Below, one piece after another: positions 8,961 through 16,114 of a stretch of DNA of 64,000 bases. Source of the stretch: JAKAQB01 sp027320105 (GTDB taxonomy: Bacteria; Actinomycetota; Acidimicrobiia; Acidimicrobiales; Palsa-688). Under the pieces are notes generated by a model. That model was not told where the DNA came from. It was given only the letters and a program-made list of their open reading frames with translations, and searched no databases. Position numbers and translations under genes: made by a program. The stretch's first letter is position 1, and each line of letters starts with the position of its first letter. The DNA lies in the NCBI GenBank assembly GCA_027320105.1, contig DAHVMA010000036.1:1-64000 (forward strand), in the 5' to 3' direction.

Positions 8961-9848
8961 CTAGCGAAGCCCTGTGACAGCCCCGGGGATGCACCACCTC
9001 TTGACCGGAGCCCCCTCGCCGCCGGGTCGTCGCTGGCAGCGCGGGCACCAGTAGGTGCTGCGCCCGCCGTCGGGAGCGCGCCGGATCGCGGCGCCGCAGC
9101 GGCCGCACGGCATGCCCTCGCGGGCATGGACCTGGTGGTGGTGCTGGTATCCGCCCAGCTCTCCTCGCAGGTCGCGGTACTGCTCGTCGGCGAGCGATGA
9201 GCCTCGGTGGGCGATGCCCGCCAGGAGCGTGGCGCGGATAGAAGCGTGCAGGCGTCGGATCGTCGGTGCCCGCAGGTCGCCGGCTGGGCGGTCGGGGTGG
9301 ATGCGGGCGGCCCAGAGGCTCTCGTCGGCGTAGATGTTTCCGATGCCGGAGATCACCTGCTGGTCGAGCAGCGTGGGCTTGATCCGCCGGCGCCGGCCGG
9401 CGAGCAGCCGGCCGAGGGCCGCCGCGCCGGGGACGCCGGTCAGGGCATCGGGGCCGAGGTGGGCGAGCTCCGGCACGTCGGGACCGGTGACGAACACCTC
9501 GCCGAAGGTGCGGGGGTCGACGAAGCGGAGCTCCGTCCCTCCCTCCATCACCAGCACCACATGCGTGTGGGGAGCCGGGGGCGTGCCGGCGGGCACCGCA
9601 CGCAGCTGGCCGCTCATGCCGAGGTGGACGACCACCACGTCGCCCGTGTCGAGGCGCAGCAGCAGGAACTTGCCATGACGGTCGGTGCCGACCAGGCGCC
9701 TCCCGCTGATGCGGTCGATCAGGGGCGCTGCGGCGCCATGGCGCCGGATGGTGCGCACGCCGGTGGCGGTGACGGCCTCGACCCGGCGCCCTGCGAAGCC
9801 GGCCTCGACGTCACGCCGGACTGTCTCGACCTCGGGGAGCTCGGGCAC
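8961..9848 (-). CDS. mutM: Formamidopyrimidine-DNA glycosylase (Fpg/MutM)
   Basis: This base-excision repair enzyme removes 8-oxoguanine and ring-opened purines and nicks the strand by beta,delta elimination. The start MPELPEVETVRRD gives the catalytic Pro2 and Glu3 once the initiator Met is removed. The helix-two-turn-helix part contains GIGNIYADESLW, and the C-terminus holds the zinc finger with CGRCG and CPRCQ (about residues 252-275). The length of 295 residues is normal. It sits between rnc and smc, as in Mycobacterium (rnc-fpg-smc). Confidence 0.96.
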   Translation of the reverse strand: MPELPEVETVRRDVEAGFAGRRVEAVTATGVRTIRRHGAAAPLIDRISGRRLVGTDRHGKFLLLRLDTGDVVVVHLGMSGQLRAVPAGTPPAPHTHVVLVMEGGTELRFVDPRTFGEVFVTGPDVPELAHLGPDALTGVPGAAALGRLLAGRRRRIKPTLLDQQVISGIGNIYADESLWAARIHPDRPAGDLRAPTIRRLHASIRATLLAGIAHRGSSLADEQYRDLRGELGGYQHHHQVHAREGMPCGRCGAAIRRAPDGGRSTYWCPRCQRRPGGEGAPVKRWCIPGAVTGLR

Positions 9849-9856
9849 GGCAGCGT

Positions 9857-10618
9857 TCAGGGCCCAGCGGGGTCACCGGCACCGACGTGGACCACGGCGC
9901 CGCCGGCGCTGGCAGCCCCGGAGCCGGGATCGCCGGGACCGGCCGCCTCCTCGGCGAGCGACTCCCATGCGACGCGGGCCGCCGCCTGTTCGGCCTGCTT
10001 CTTGCTGCGGCCCCGACCGCGGCCGCGCCGGCGGCCGTCGACCGACACGACGGCATCGAAGTGCTTGGCGTGGTCGGGCCCGTGGTCGCGCACCCGGTAC
10101 TCGGGCAGCTGGTCGAACCGGCGGGAGCACAGCTCCTGCAGCCGCGTCTTGTAGTCCTGGCCACCCGGGCCGGCGGCGGCCCCCTCGATCCGGTCGCCGA
10201 GCAACGCCATCACGAGGGCGTCCGCTGCGTCGCGTCCGCTATCGAGGTAGACGGCGCCGAGGATCGCCTCGGTCGCGTCGGCGAGGATCGACGGCTTCGA
10301 CCGGCCACCCGAAAGGTCCTCGCCCTTCCCCAGCAGAACCGCCTCGCCGAGTCCCAGCTCCGCGGCCACCTCGGCGAGGGCTGCGGAGCTCACGAGCGCC
10401 GCCCGCACCTTCGCGAGCTCCCCCTCGGGCAGGGACGGGTAGCTGCGGAAGAGGTGGTCGGTGACGGCGAGCCCGAGGACGGCGTCGCCGAGGAACTCGA
10501 GGCGCTCGTTGGACTCCACCCCGGGGTTCTCGGCGCACCAGCTGCGGTGCGCCATGCCCTGCACCAGCAGGCTCTCGTCCTGCACGTCCCAGCCGATCCG
10601 GGTGGCGAGCCGGCGCAT
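9857..10618 (-). CDS. rnc: Ribonuclease III
   Basis: RNase III cuts double-stranded RNA and matures rRNA precursors. The signature NERLEFLGDAVLG (about residues 37-49) carries the metal-binding acidic residues, and a second acidic site is in DATEAILGAVYLD. A C-terminal dsRNA-binding domain follows (about residues 160-230, DYKTRLQEL and KKQAEQAAARVAW). The protein has 253 residues, with a glycine/alanine tail. It lies 8 bp upstream of mutM and 86 bp after acpP. The ATG at 10618 is used, though a start slightly upstream is possible because some N-terminal helix is usual. Confidence 0.95.
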   Translation of the reverse strand: MRRLATRIGWDVQDESLLVQGMAHRSWCAENPGVESNERLEFLGDAVLGLAVTDHLFRSYPSLPEGELAKVRAALVSSAALAEVAAELGLGEAVLLGKGEDLSGGRSKPSILADATEAILGAVYLDSGRDAADALVMALLGDRIEGAAAGPGGQDYKTRLQELCSRRFDQLPEYRVRDHGPDHAKHFDAVVSVDGRRRGRGRGRSKKQAEQAAARVAWESLAEEAAGPGDPGSGAASAGGAVVHVGAGDPAGP

Positions 10619-10704
10619 CGCCGGCGTGGGCAGGGCTCCGGGGGCGGCGCCGGCCGGGATCGGCGTGGCCGCAGGTGCGGTCGGGGGGGCGGGGAGATCG
10701 GCCG

Positions 10705-10998
10705 TCAGTCCGCTCCGAGCTTCGCGGTGACGTAGTCCACGGCGTCGCGGACCGTCTTTAGGTCCTCCAGGTCCTCGTCGTCGATGTGGAACCCCACCGT
10801 GCGCTCCCCCAACTCCTCCTCCAGGGCCTCGACCAGCTCGATCAGCGCGAGCGAGTCGGCGCCGAGGTCGTCGAAGCTGGAGCCTTCGCTTATGACCGAC
10901 GGCTCTATCTCGAGGATCTCCGCGAGGGAGTTGCGCACCAACTCCAGCACGCCGGCTCGGTCGGGCTTGCTTCCTTCGACGTGAGTTTCTGCGGGCAC
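10705..10998 (-). CDS. acpP: Acyl carrier protein
   Basis: This 97-residue acyl carrier protein holds the growing chain in type II fatty acid synthesis as a phosphopantetheine thioester. The attachment motif is DLGADSLALIELVEALEEE, with Ser at about residue 49. The sequence is strongly acidic as expected. The GTG start at 10998 has GAGGAG 6 bases upstream. It lies between plsX and rnc, next to other lipid genes. Confidence 0.93.
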   Translation of the reverse strand: MPAETHVEGSKPDRAGVLELVRNSLAEILEIEPSVISEGSSFDDLGADSLALIELVEALEEELGERTVGFHIDDEDLEDLKTVRDAVDYVTAKLGAD

Positions 10999-11117
10999 GG
11001 GACTCTCCTCGGGATGGCCTGCAACTCTATCTGGAGCGATCCCCGGGGGACCCACGTCGGCAGGCGGTCCCGGCTGCCCGACGTGTCCCACTCCCGTGGC
11101 GCCAGCAGGAGGCGGCC

Positions 11118-12143
11118 TCAGACGGGGGCGGCCCCGGCGCCGATGGCGCCGGCCAGCTTGCCCACGAGGTCGGCGTCGATTGCGTCCCGGGCAACGCGGA
11201 CGGCGTTGACGATCGCCCGCGCCGACGAAGAGCCGTGGCTGATGACGCACACACCCCGGACGCCGAGCAGCACGGCGCCGCCGTAGGTCTCGGGATCGAG
11301 CTCGGCAGCGAGGGGGAGCAGCGTCGGCAGGAGCACCTCGCCAGCGGCCTTGGTCGCCTCGTCGGCATCGAAGGCCTTCAGCACGGCGCGCATGGCGAAA
11401 CGCAGCGAGCCCTCGATGGTCTTCAACACCACGTTGCCGGTGAACCCGTCGGTGACCACGACGTCGACGCTGTCGGTCATGACGTCCCGACCCTCCACGT
11501 TGCCGATGAACCGTATGTCCGCCCCGGCGGCACCGTTGGCCAGCAGCTCGTGGGTCTCCTTCACCAGCGGGGTGCCCTTGCTCGGCTCCTCTCCGATCGA
11601 CAGCAGGCCGACGCGCGGCTCGGCGATCCCGAACCGGTGGCGGGCGAAGGTCGACCCCATCTGGGCGAACTGCACGAGCCAGCCAGCGCTGCACTCGGCG
11701 TTGGCGCCGGCGTCGAGCACCACCGTCGGAGTCGATCCGGGGACGGGGATCGGCGTGGCGATCGCCGGCCGGGCGACGCCGCGGATCCGTCCCATCCGCA
11801 GCAAGGCGGAGGCCATCGTCGCTCCCGTGTTGCCGGCGCTCACCATCGCCCCGGCCTGGCCGTCGCGCACCGCTTCGGCGGCACGCACGAGGGATGAGTC
11901 CTTCTTGGTCCGCACGGCGCCGGCCGGGTCGTCGTGCATCTGGATCACCTCGCCCGCCGGCAGGACAGCCAGGCCGCCGGTGTCGGGCAGCCGGGACGGG
12001 TCCCCGACGAGCAGGATCTCGACGCCGAGCTCATCGGCAGCCAGGCGGGCACCGGCCACGATCTCGTCGGGCGCCCGGTCGCCGCCCATGGCGTCGACAG
12101 CCACGGACCGCGGCCAGCGCGGACCGCCCGATCCTCCGGTCAA
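11118..12143 (-). CDS. plsX: Phosphate acyltransferase PlsX
   Basis: PlsX makes acyl-phosphate from acyl-ACP for the PlsY route into phosphatidic acid. The family start VAVDAMGGDRAPDEIV is clear, with later conserved blocks VSAGNTGATMA and VVTDGFTGNVVLK. The frame gives 341 residues from a TTG at 12143; a GTG at 12104 would start exactly at VAVDAMGGD and is the alternative. It sits between rpmF and acpP, the common bacterial order, so ribosome and phospholipid supply may be jointly expressed. Confidence 0.95.
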   Translation of the reverse strand: MTGGSGGPRWPRSVAVDAMGGDRAPDEIVAGARLAADELGVEILLVGDPSRLPDTGGLAVLPAGEVIQMHDDPAGAVRTKKDSSLVRAAEAVRDGQAGAMVSAGNTGATMASALLRMGRIRGVARPAIATPIPVPGSTPTVVLDAGANAECSAGWLVQFAQMGSTFARHRFGIAEPRVGLLSIGEEPSKGTPLVKETHELLANGAAGADIRFIGNVEGRDVMTDSVDVVVTDGFTGNVVLKTIEGSLRFAMRAVLKAFDADEATKAAGEVLLPTLLPLAAELDPETYGGAVLLGVRGVCVISHGSSSARAIVNAVRVARDAIDADLVGKLAGAIGAGAAPV

Positions 12144-12147
12144 CGAC

Positions 12148-12327
12148 TCAGCTGACGTCTAAGGCCTGGCGGCCCTTGTACCAGCCGCAGGTGGGGCACA
12201 CGACGTGCGGCACCTTCACCTGGTGGCACTGCGGGCAGACACTGCGGGCCGGCGCGGAAAGGGTCCAGTTGCTCGCCCGCCGGCTGCGGGTCTTCGCCTT
12301 GGAGGTCTTCTTCTTGGGGACGGCCAT
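12148..12327 (-). CDS. rpmF: 50S ribosomal protein L32 (zinc-binding form)
   Basis: L32 is 59 residues long, starting MAVPKKKTSKAKTRSRRA. Four cysteines in CPQC and CPTC (about residues 31-47) make the zinc-binding form. The stop lies 4 bp before the plsX TTG. DUF177 precedes it by 61 bp, the standard DUF177-rpmF-plsX arrangement. Confidence 0.97.
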   Translation of the reverse strand: MAVPKKKTSKAKTRSRRASNWTLSAPARSVCPQCHQVKVPHVVCPTCGWYKGRQALDVS

Positions 12328-12388
12328 GTCGGCGCGGGCTTTCTCTGTCGGGGAGCGGGCGCGCACCAACGGCGCGAGCCGCAGCAGC

Positions 12389-12904
12389 CTAGTCGGTACG
12401 CGAGCGCAGCACGTCGAGAGCGGCCCACCGGGGGTCGGCAGCCACGCCGGCGCAGCCGCAGCGGCCCTCGGCGAGGTCGGCGCCGCACGTCGGGCACAGC
12501 CCGGAGCAGTCGTCCCGGCACAGCGGGGCGAGCGGCAGGGCGAGCAGCAGCGCATCACGTGCCAGCGGCTCGAGGTCCAAGGTGTCCGTTCCGAGCGGGT
12601 AGGTGTCCTCCTCGTCACCGCCGCCCGGTCGGTACAGCTCCCGGACGGGGACCTCGATGCTCCCCCCGACCGGGCGGAGGCAGCGGCGGCACTGCGCTCC
12701 CCAGGTCGAGCTGACCTTGCCCTCCACCTCGATGCCACCCACCAGGACCGAAAGGACCACGTCCACGGTGGTCTCGGCATCCGCCGGCACGACGGTATCG
12801 GCGATGCGCAACTCCCCGAGCCGTCCCCTGCGCCGCTCCGCGTGCCGGGCGCCCACGGCACGGCGCAGGGCGGTGACCGGTACCTGCCAGGGGCGCGTCG
12901 TCAC
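12389..12904 (-). CDS. DUF177 (YceD) family protein
   Basis: A 171-residue protein of the YceD/DUF177 family, nearly always located just before rpmF. In bacteria and chloroplasts the family has been tied to large-subunit (23S) rRNA processing. Four cysteines near the C-terminus (LCRDDCSGLCPTCG, then CGC) fit the family zinc-binding tail. The central GKVSSTWGAQCRRCLRPV block is also typical. The GTG start overlaps the stop of the upstream gene by 4 bp. Confidence 0.9.
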   Translation of the reverse strand: MTTRPWQVPVTALRRAVGARHAERRRGRLGELRIADTVVPADAETTVDVVLSVLVGGIEVEGKVSSTWGAQCRRCLRPVGGSIEVPVRELYRPGGGDEEDTYPLGTDTLDLEPLARDALLLALPLAPLCRDDCSGLCPTCGADLAEGRCGCAGVAADPRWAALDVLRSRTD

Positions 12905-13479
12905 CGGAGCTCGTCCTGGTCGAAGAAGGCGTCCGAGACGGCGGTCGCATCCGTGGGGTCCGCGCCGGCGATGATCGGTTCGGAGGAGCGGTCCACCGCC
13001 GGCGCCGGCGTGGCCGCCAGCTTCTGGCGACCGGCGGCGACGGTCTTGATGGTCCGCTCCAGGACGATCTCGAACGCAGCGAGCTTCTGGTCGGCGTAGT
13101 CCTCGGCCTCGAGCCGCAGCCGGCGCGCCTCGTCGCGCGCAGCCTCGACGATGTCGCGGGCGGTGTGGTTGGCCTCCCGCACGATCTCGGTGCGCTGCAC
13201 CATGCGCTCGGCTCGCAGCCGTGCCGCCTCGAGGATGTCCTCACCCTCCCGGCGCATCTTCCCCAGGTACTCCTCCCGCTCCTTCAGCATCCAGCGTGCC
13301 TGGCGGAGATCCTCGGGCAGGCGGGCAACCGCCTCCTCGAGCAGCTCGACGACCTCGTCGCGGTTGTCGAGCTTGACCGACGACGACAGCGGCAGGGTTC
13401 GCGTCGACTCGATGATGTCCACGACCCGGCGGATCATGGTCTCGGAGTCCGGTCCTTCCTGGGCCTCGAAGGTGCTCAT
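12901..13479 (-). CDS. SepIVA-like (DivIVA-type) coiled-coil protein
   Basis: The 192-residue protein is charged throughout. A long predicted coiled coil runs from about residue 45 to 155 (e.g. EEYLGKMRREGEDILEAA), followed by an acidic tail. Gene order coaD / this gene / DUF177 / rnc / fpg / smc parallels the mycobacterial region around Rv2922c-Rv2927c, where Rv2927c is SepIVA, a DivIVA-domain septation and cell-wall protein. It may therefore act in polar growth or division. The ATG at 13479 overlaps the coaD stop by ATGA. Other coiled-coil families cannot be excluded because the sequence itself is low in complexity. Confidence 0.72.
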   Translation of the reverse strand: MSTFEAQEGPDSETMIRRVVDIIESTRTLPLSSSVKLDNRDEVVELLEEAVARLPEDLRQARWMLKEREEYLGKMRREGEDILEAARLRAERMVQRTEIVREANHTARDIVEAARDEARRLRLEAEDYADQKLAAFEIVLERTIKTVAAGRQKLAATPAPAVDRSSEPIIAGADPTDATAVSDAFFDQDELR

Positions 13480-13973
13480 GGCAGCCCCGTTCCCCCGAAC
13501 TTGGCCTTCAGCTGGGCGAGCACCGGTGCCGGAACCATCGAGCCGATCCGATCGACGCCCCCAAAACGGGCGAAGTCCCGAACGTACATGGAGGCAATGA
13601 ACGTGTACTCGCTCGAGCAAGGGATGAAGAGGGTCTCGAAGCCGGAGACGGCCTTGTTCATCTGGGCCTGCTGCAGCTCCGACTCGAAGTCGGAGACGAC
13701 CCGCAGCCCTTTCACGATGACGTCGGCCCCCACCTCGCGGGCGAGGTCGACGACGAGGCTGGAGAAGCTGGTGATCTCGACATTGGGGAGGTGAGCGACG
13801 GTGTCGACGATCATCGCCTTGCGCTCCTCGAGGCTGAACAGCGGCTCCGCCTTCTGTGGGTTGCGCATGGCCGCCACGATGAGATGGTCGAACAGCTTCG
13901 CCGCCGTCTCGACGATCTCGAGGTGGCCGTTGTGGAAGGGATCGAACGTGCCGGGGAACAGTGCTGTCCTCAC
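13476..13973 (-). CDS. coaD: Phosphopantetheine adenylyltransferase
   Basis: CoaD joins ATP and 4'-phosphopantetheine to dephospho-CoA, the fourth step of CoA synthesis. The 165 residues have the nucleotidyl-transferase signature FPGTFDPFHNGHLEI (HxGH-type motif at residues 14-17) and the later block EYTFIASMYVRD near the usual 'S.S.vRe' loop. The GTG at 13973 overlaps the rsmD end by 4 bp. The gene pair rsmD-coaD is conserved in bacteria. Confidence 0.96.
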   Translation of the reverse strand: MRTALFPGTFDPFHNGHLEIVETAAKLFDHLIVAAMRNPQKAEPLFSLEERKAMIVDTVAHLPNVEITSFSSLVVDLAREVGADVIVKGLRVVSDFESELQQAQMNKAVSGFETLFIPCSSEYTFIASMYVRDFARFGGVDRIGSMVPAPVLAQLKAKFGGTGLP

Positions 13974-14527
13974 CTGCCACCTCCTCCTTCGTGGGTCGCC
14001 AACACCGTGACCACGGTACTGCCGTACCTCTTGGTCCTGACAGTCTCCCACCCGGCGACGGGCGCCCACGGGGACCCGGTCTCGGCCACGACCAGCCCGC
14101 CCGCCAGGCGCAGCGATTGCAGCAGCGCCGGCCAGCCTTCCCATGCGTAGGGCGGGTCGGCGAAGGTCAGGTCGAGCTCCGGGCCGCCGGCTGCCGCCCG
14201 TGCCGCCGCCCACGCCGGCACGTCGGCGCGGACGACAGTGGCGTCGACGGCCCTGTGGGACAGCACCGCCAAGTTGGAGCGGATCGCCGCCACCGCCGCC
14301 TGTCGGCTGTCGACGAACGTCGCGCTGGCCGCTCCCCGCGACAGCGCCTCGATGCCGAGGGCGCCGCTGCCGGCGAACAGGTCGGCGACCGCCGCGCCCT
14401 CCACGGCGTCCATGCTGGTGAGCATGGAGAACACCGCCTCTCGCACCCGGTCGCTCGTCGGACGGGTGCCACGCCCGGCCGGCGCGCGCAGGAGCCGGCC
14501 CTTGGCCACGCCGGCGACGACCCGCAT
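13970..14527 (-). CDS. rsmD: 16S rRNA (guanine966-N2)-methyltransferase RsmD
   Basis: RsmD methylates G966 in the 30S head. The 185 residues start MRVVAGVAKGRLLRAP, with the SAM-binding motif DLFAGSGALGIEALSRG (about residues 49-65) and the catalytic FADPPYAW (motif IV, DPPY). The frame stays open further upstream, but the family start is the ATG at 14527. In related genomes recG is usually next on the same strand; here about 1.6 kb intervenes. Confidence 0.95.
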   Translation of the reverse strand: MRVVAGVAKGRLLRAPAGRGTRPTSDRVREAVFSMLTSMDAVEGAAVADLFAGSGALGIEALSRGAASATFVDSRQAAVAAIRSNLAVLSHRAVDATVVRADVPAWAAARAAAGGPELDLTFADPPYAWEGWPALLQSLRLAGGLVVAETGSPWAPVAGWETVRTKRYGSTVVTVLATHEGGGGR

Positions 14528-14581
14528 CGAAGCGACGGTACCGGGGCCGGGGCCGGCGGGGCCGGGGCCGGCGGTGCGCAG

Positions 14582-14800
14582 GTGAGCTCGCCCGGGCCCC
14601 CGCCCCGGCCCCCGCCCCCGCCTGACCGCACGATCGTGTGCATCGACTGTGGCGGCACGGCCCACCTGCTCACCACCTGGCCCTCGGACGACCCACCCCG
14701 TCCGGGCGACGTTCTCGTCTACCGCTGCGCCGACTGCCTCGACCGGTGGGACGTGGTCATGCCCGGGGGCGGCGAGGACGCTGCCGAGACGGCGGGCTAG
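14582..14800 (+). CDS. Small zinc-ribbon-like protein, unknown function
   Basis: A 72-residue ORF with a proline-rich N-terminus and two Cys pairs, CIDC (about 20-23) and CADC (about 49-52), spaced as in a zinc ribbon. The GTG at 14582 was chosen because it gives the shortest frame containing both pairs; the N-terminal proline stretch may not be translated. It ends tail to tail with the VOC gene, sharing two stop-codon bases (14798-14799). It is read against the main cluster and diverges from rsmD. The family was not recognised. Confidence 0.5.
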   Translation: MSSPGPPPRPPPPPDRTIVCIDCGGTAHLLTTWPSDDPPRPGDVLVYRCADCLDRWDVVMPGGGEDAAETAG

Positions 14801-15207
14801 CGGACCAAGCAGAACGGATGGCCGGCCGGATCAACGTACACGCGGAAGCCACCGTCCTGTGACGGCTGGTGGTCGTGGAGCCGAGCTCCCAGTGCGAGTG
14901 CCCCGGGCTCGGCGGCATCGATGTCACCGACAGCGAAGTCCAGATGGAACTGCTGAGGATGGCTACCGCCCGGCCACGTCGGCGTTACCCAATCCTCGAT
15001 GCGCTGGAAAGCAAGGCTGGGTCGCCCCCGTGGATTCTCGGGCGAGACTCCACCTTCGGGCGGCGCAAGCGTCACCCAGTCCCGAGTCGCACCTTCCTCG
15101 AGCGGCCACCCGAGCAACTCGGCGTAGAACCGGCCGAGGACCAGTGCGTCGGGGCAGTCCAAGACGATCAGGCCGAGGACCGGTGGGTGAGCAGGGAAGT
15201 TGGTCAT
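14797..15207 (-). CDS. VOC (glyoxalase/bleomycin resistance-like) protein
   Basis: A 136-residue single-domain vicinal-oxygen-chelate protein. It shows the two beta-alpha-beta-beta modules: LGLIVLDCPDALVLGRFYAELLGWPL at the start, HLDFAVGDIDAAEPGALALGAR in the middle, and YVDPAGHPFCLV at the end. His88 in 'FHLDFAV' is in a usual metal position. The PF18029-like form ('GHPFCL' end) is common in actinobacteria and its substrate is not known. It lies in the insertion between recG and rsmD. Confidence 0.85.
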   Translation of the reverse strand: MTNFPAHPPVLGLIVLDCPDALVLGRFYAELLGWPLEEGATRDWVTLAPPEGGVSPENPRGRPSLAFQRIEDWVTPTWPGGSHPQQFHLDFAVGDIDAAEPGALALGARLHDHQPSQDGGFRVYVDPAGHPFCLVR

Positions 15208-15240
15208 GGGGTGACGGTAGCGGGCCACCAAACCTCGGCC

Positions 15241-15424
15241 TTGGGCCTTAGGCGCTTCCCCCGGAAGAGATGCCGCTGTCGGTGTCGCTCGAGGGAGACG
15301 GTCTTGGCGTTGACGGCCCTGGACCACTGCCAGTAGGGGCTGTGCGGTCGGGGAGTGTCGGCGTTGCACCGGCACCCTTAGCTGGTGCAGCGGGTGTAGT
15401 GCCGGAGCAGGCTGCCGGTGGTGG
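15241..15424 (-). pseudogene. Decayed DUF6788-like fragment
   Basis: On the minus strand one frame reads GSLLRHYTRCTS, then a TAA stop, then GCRCNADTPRPHSPYWQWSR and AVNAKTVS. The Cys-x-Cys knuckle followed by 'HgPYWqWtrkvngKTVtr' is the pattern I know from the DUF6788 proteins often found beside transposases. The in-frame TAA (where Pro is expected), the loss of the family end after KTVS and the absence of a start mark it as a relic. The family name is from memory of the pattern; the decayed state is directly visible. Confidence 0.5.
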
Positions 15425-15550
15425 TGAACCCGACGGGTTGGAGATCGCTCGCTAGGCCCGACTTCCCCCCAACCGCTCTCGCTACCTGTGACGACGTGAA
15501 AGAGCCGGAGGGAGTCGGGAGGAACGGAAGACCCAGACGTGCCCGCAACA

Positions 15551-15721
15551 CCAGAGGGACCGGCCAGAGTCGGCGATGGGGCCATCGCCATCGCGTTGTT
15601 TGGGCAGTTGACCGCGATAATCGCAGACAACTGCCCAAACAACGTGCCGGAGCCCGCCCTCCTTCCGGTATGGACCGACACGTCCCATCCGAGTGGGCAT
15701 CCCCGCCACGCTCAGGCGCTC
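15551..15721. repeat. 171-bp dispersed repeat, copy A
   Basis: This block starts CCAGAGGGA and ends CTCAGGCGCTC. It matches 62087-62256 closely along its whole length, with a few substitutions and one small deletion. It contains the double-hairpin palindrome element in its first half. No terminal inverted repeat, transposase or flanking target duplication was noticed. Confidence 0.8.
15572..15643. repeat. Double-hairpin palindromic element, copy 1
   Basis: Two inverted repeats lie side by side. The first is GGCGATGG-GG-CCATCGCC (15572-15589). The second is a 49-bp near-perfect palindrome (15595-15643) centred on the A at 15619: 22 of 24 arm positions pair, and the outer 16 bp (GTTGTTTGGGCAGTTG against its complement) are perfect. 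There is no T-run after it, so it is not a classical terminator. Related copies are at 46479-46550 and 62107-62177. Confidence 0.9.
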
Positions 15722-16114
15722 CCCTACCCGAAGGCACAACTGCCGGCGGCGGCGCGGGCACGGGTGTTGAGCAGAAGACCACCGCTCCCGATCACGAGGG
15801 TGCCGTCAGGCCGTCAGGAAGGGTCGTGACCGGTCAAGCATGAACGACGACGGTGCTCGTAGAGACCGTCGAAGACCACGGCAGTGACCTCGATGAGCTC
15901 GGGTTCGTCCACACCGCCCTGCTCACCACCGATAGCCGCATCGAAGGGTCGGGGGCTCCCATGACCTGCCCAATCATCACCATCGTCCCGGAGTAGGTGT
16001 TGCGCCGAGGCGGAGCGTCCCCCTCGCGGATCGGCTTGCAGACGGGGTGCTCGCACCACGCACCCCACCCCGGCGGCCCATAACTCCTGGTCAGGAGGCA
16101 TTTCCGACCCGATC

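Larger units (their letters stand above)
15208..16114. other. 907-bp gene-poor stretch with relics and a repeat
   Basis: This stretch lies between the VOC start and the recG end. It holds the DUF6788-like relic (about 15241-15424) and the palindromic element copy 1 (15572-15643) inside a 171-bp block shared with 61939-62384. The part from about 15725 to 16114 has open frames on both strands, as GC-rich DNA often does, but no family or convincing start was seen. I call no intact gene here. Confidence 0.6.

Noticed and set aside
5560..8964. Long plus-strand open frames opposite smc
   Set aside because: Very high GC keeps reverse frames open. SMC motifs are complete on the minus strand and the plus-strand translation is low in complexity.
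15595..15643. Rho-independent terminator interpretation of the palindrome
   Set aside because: There is no T-rich run after either arm in any copy, and the stem is far longer than typical terminators. A terminator role without U-tract cannot be ruled out but is not shown.
15539..15829. Open frames over the palindrome that translate to FGQLTAIIADNCPNN-like peptides on both strands
   Set aside because: The peptide appears in both directions only because the DNA is a palindrome, and there is no shared protein beyond it. It is not a conserved protein family.
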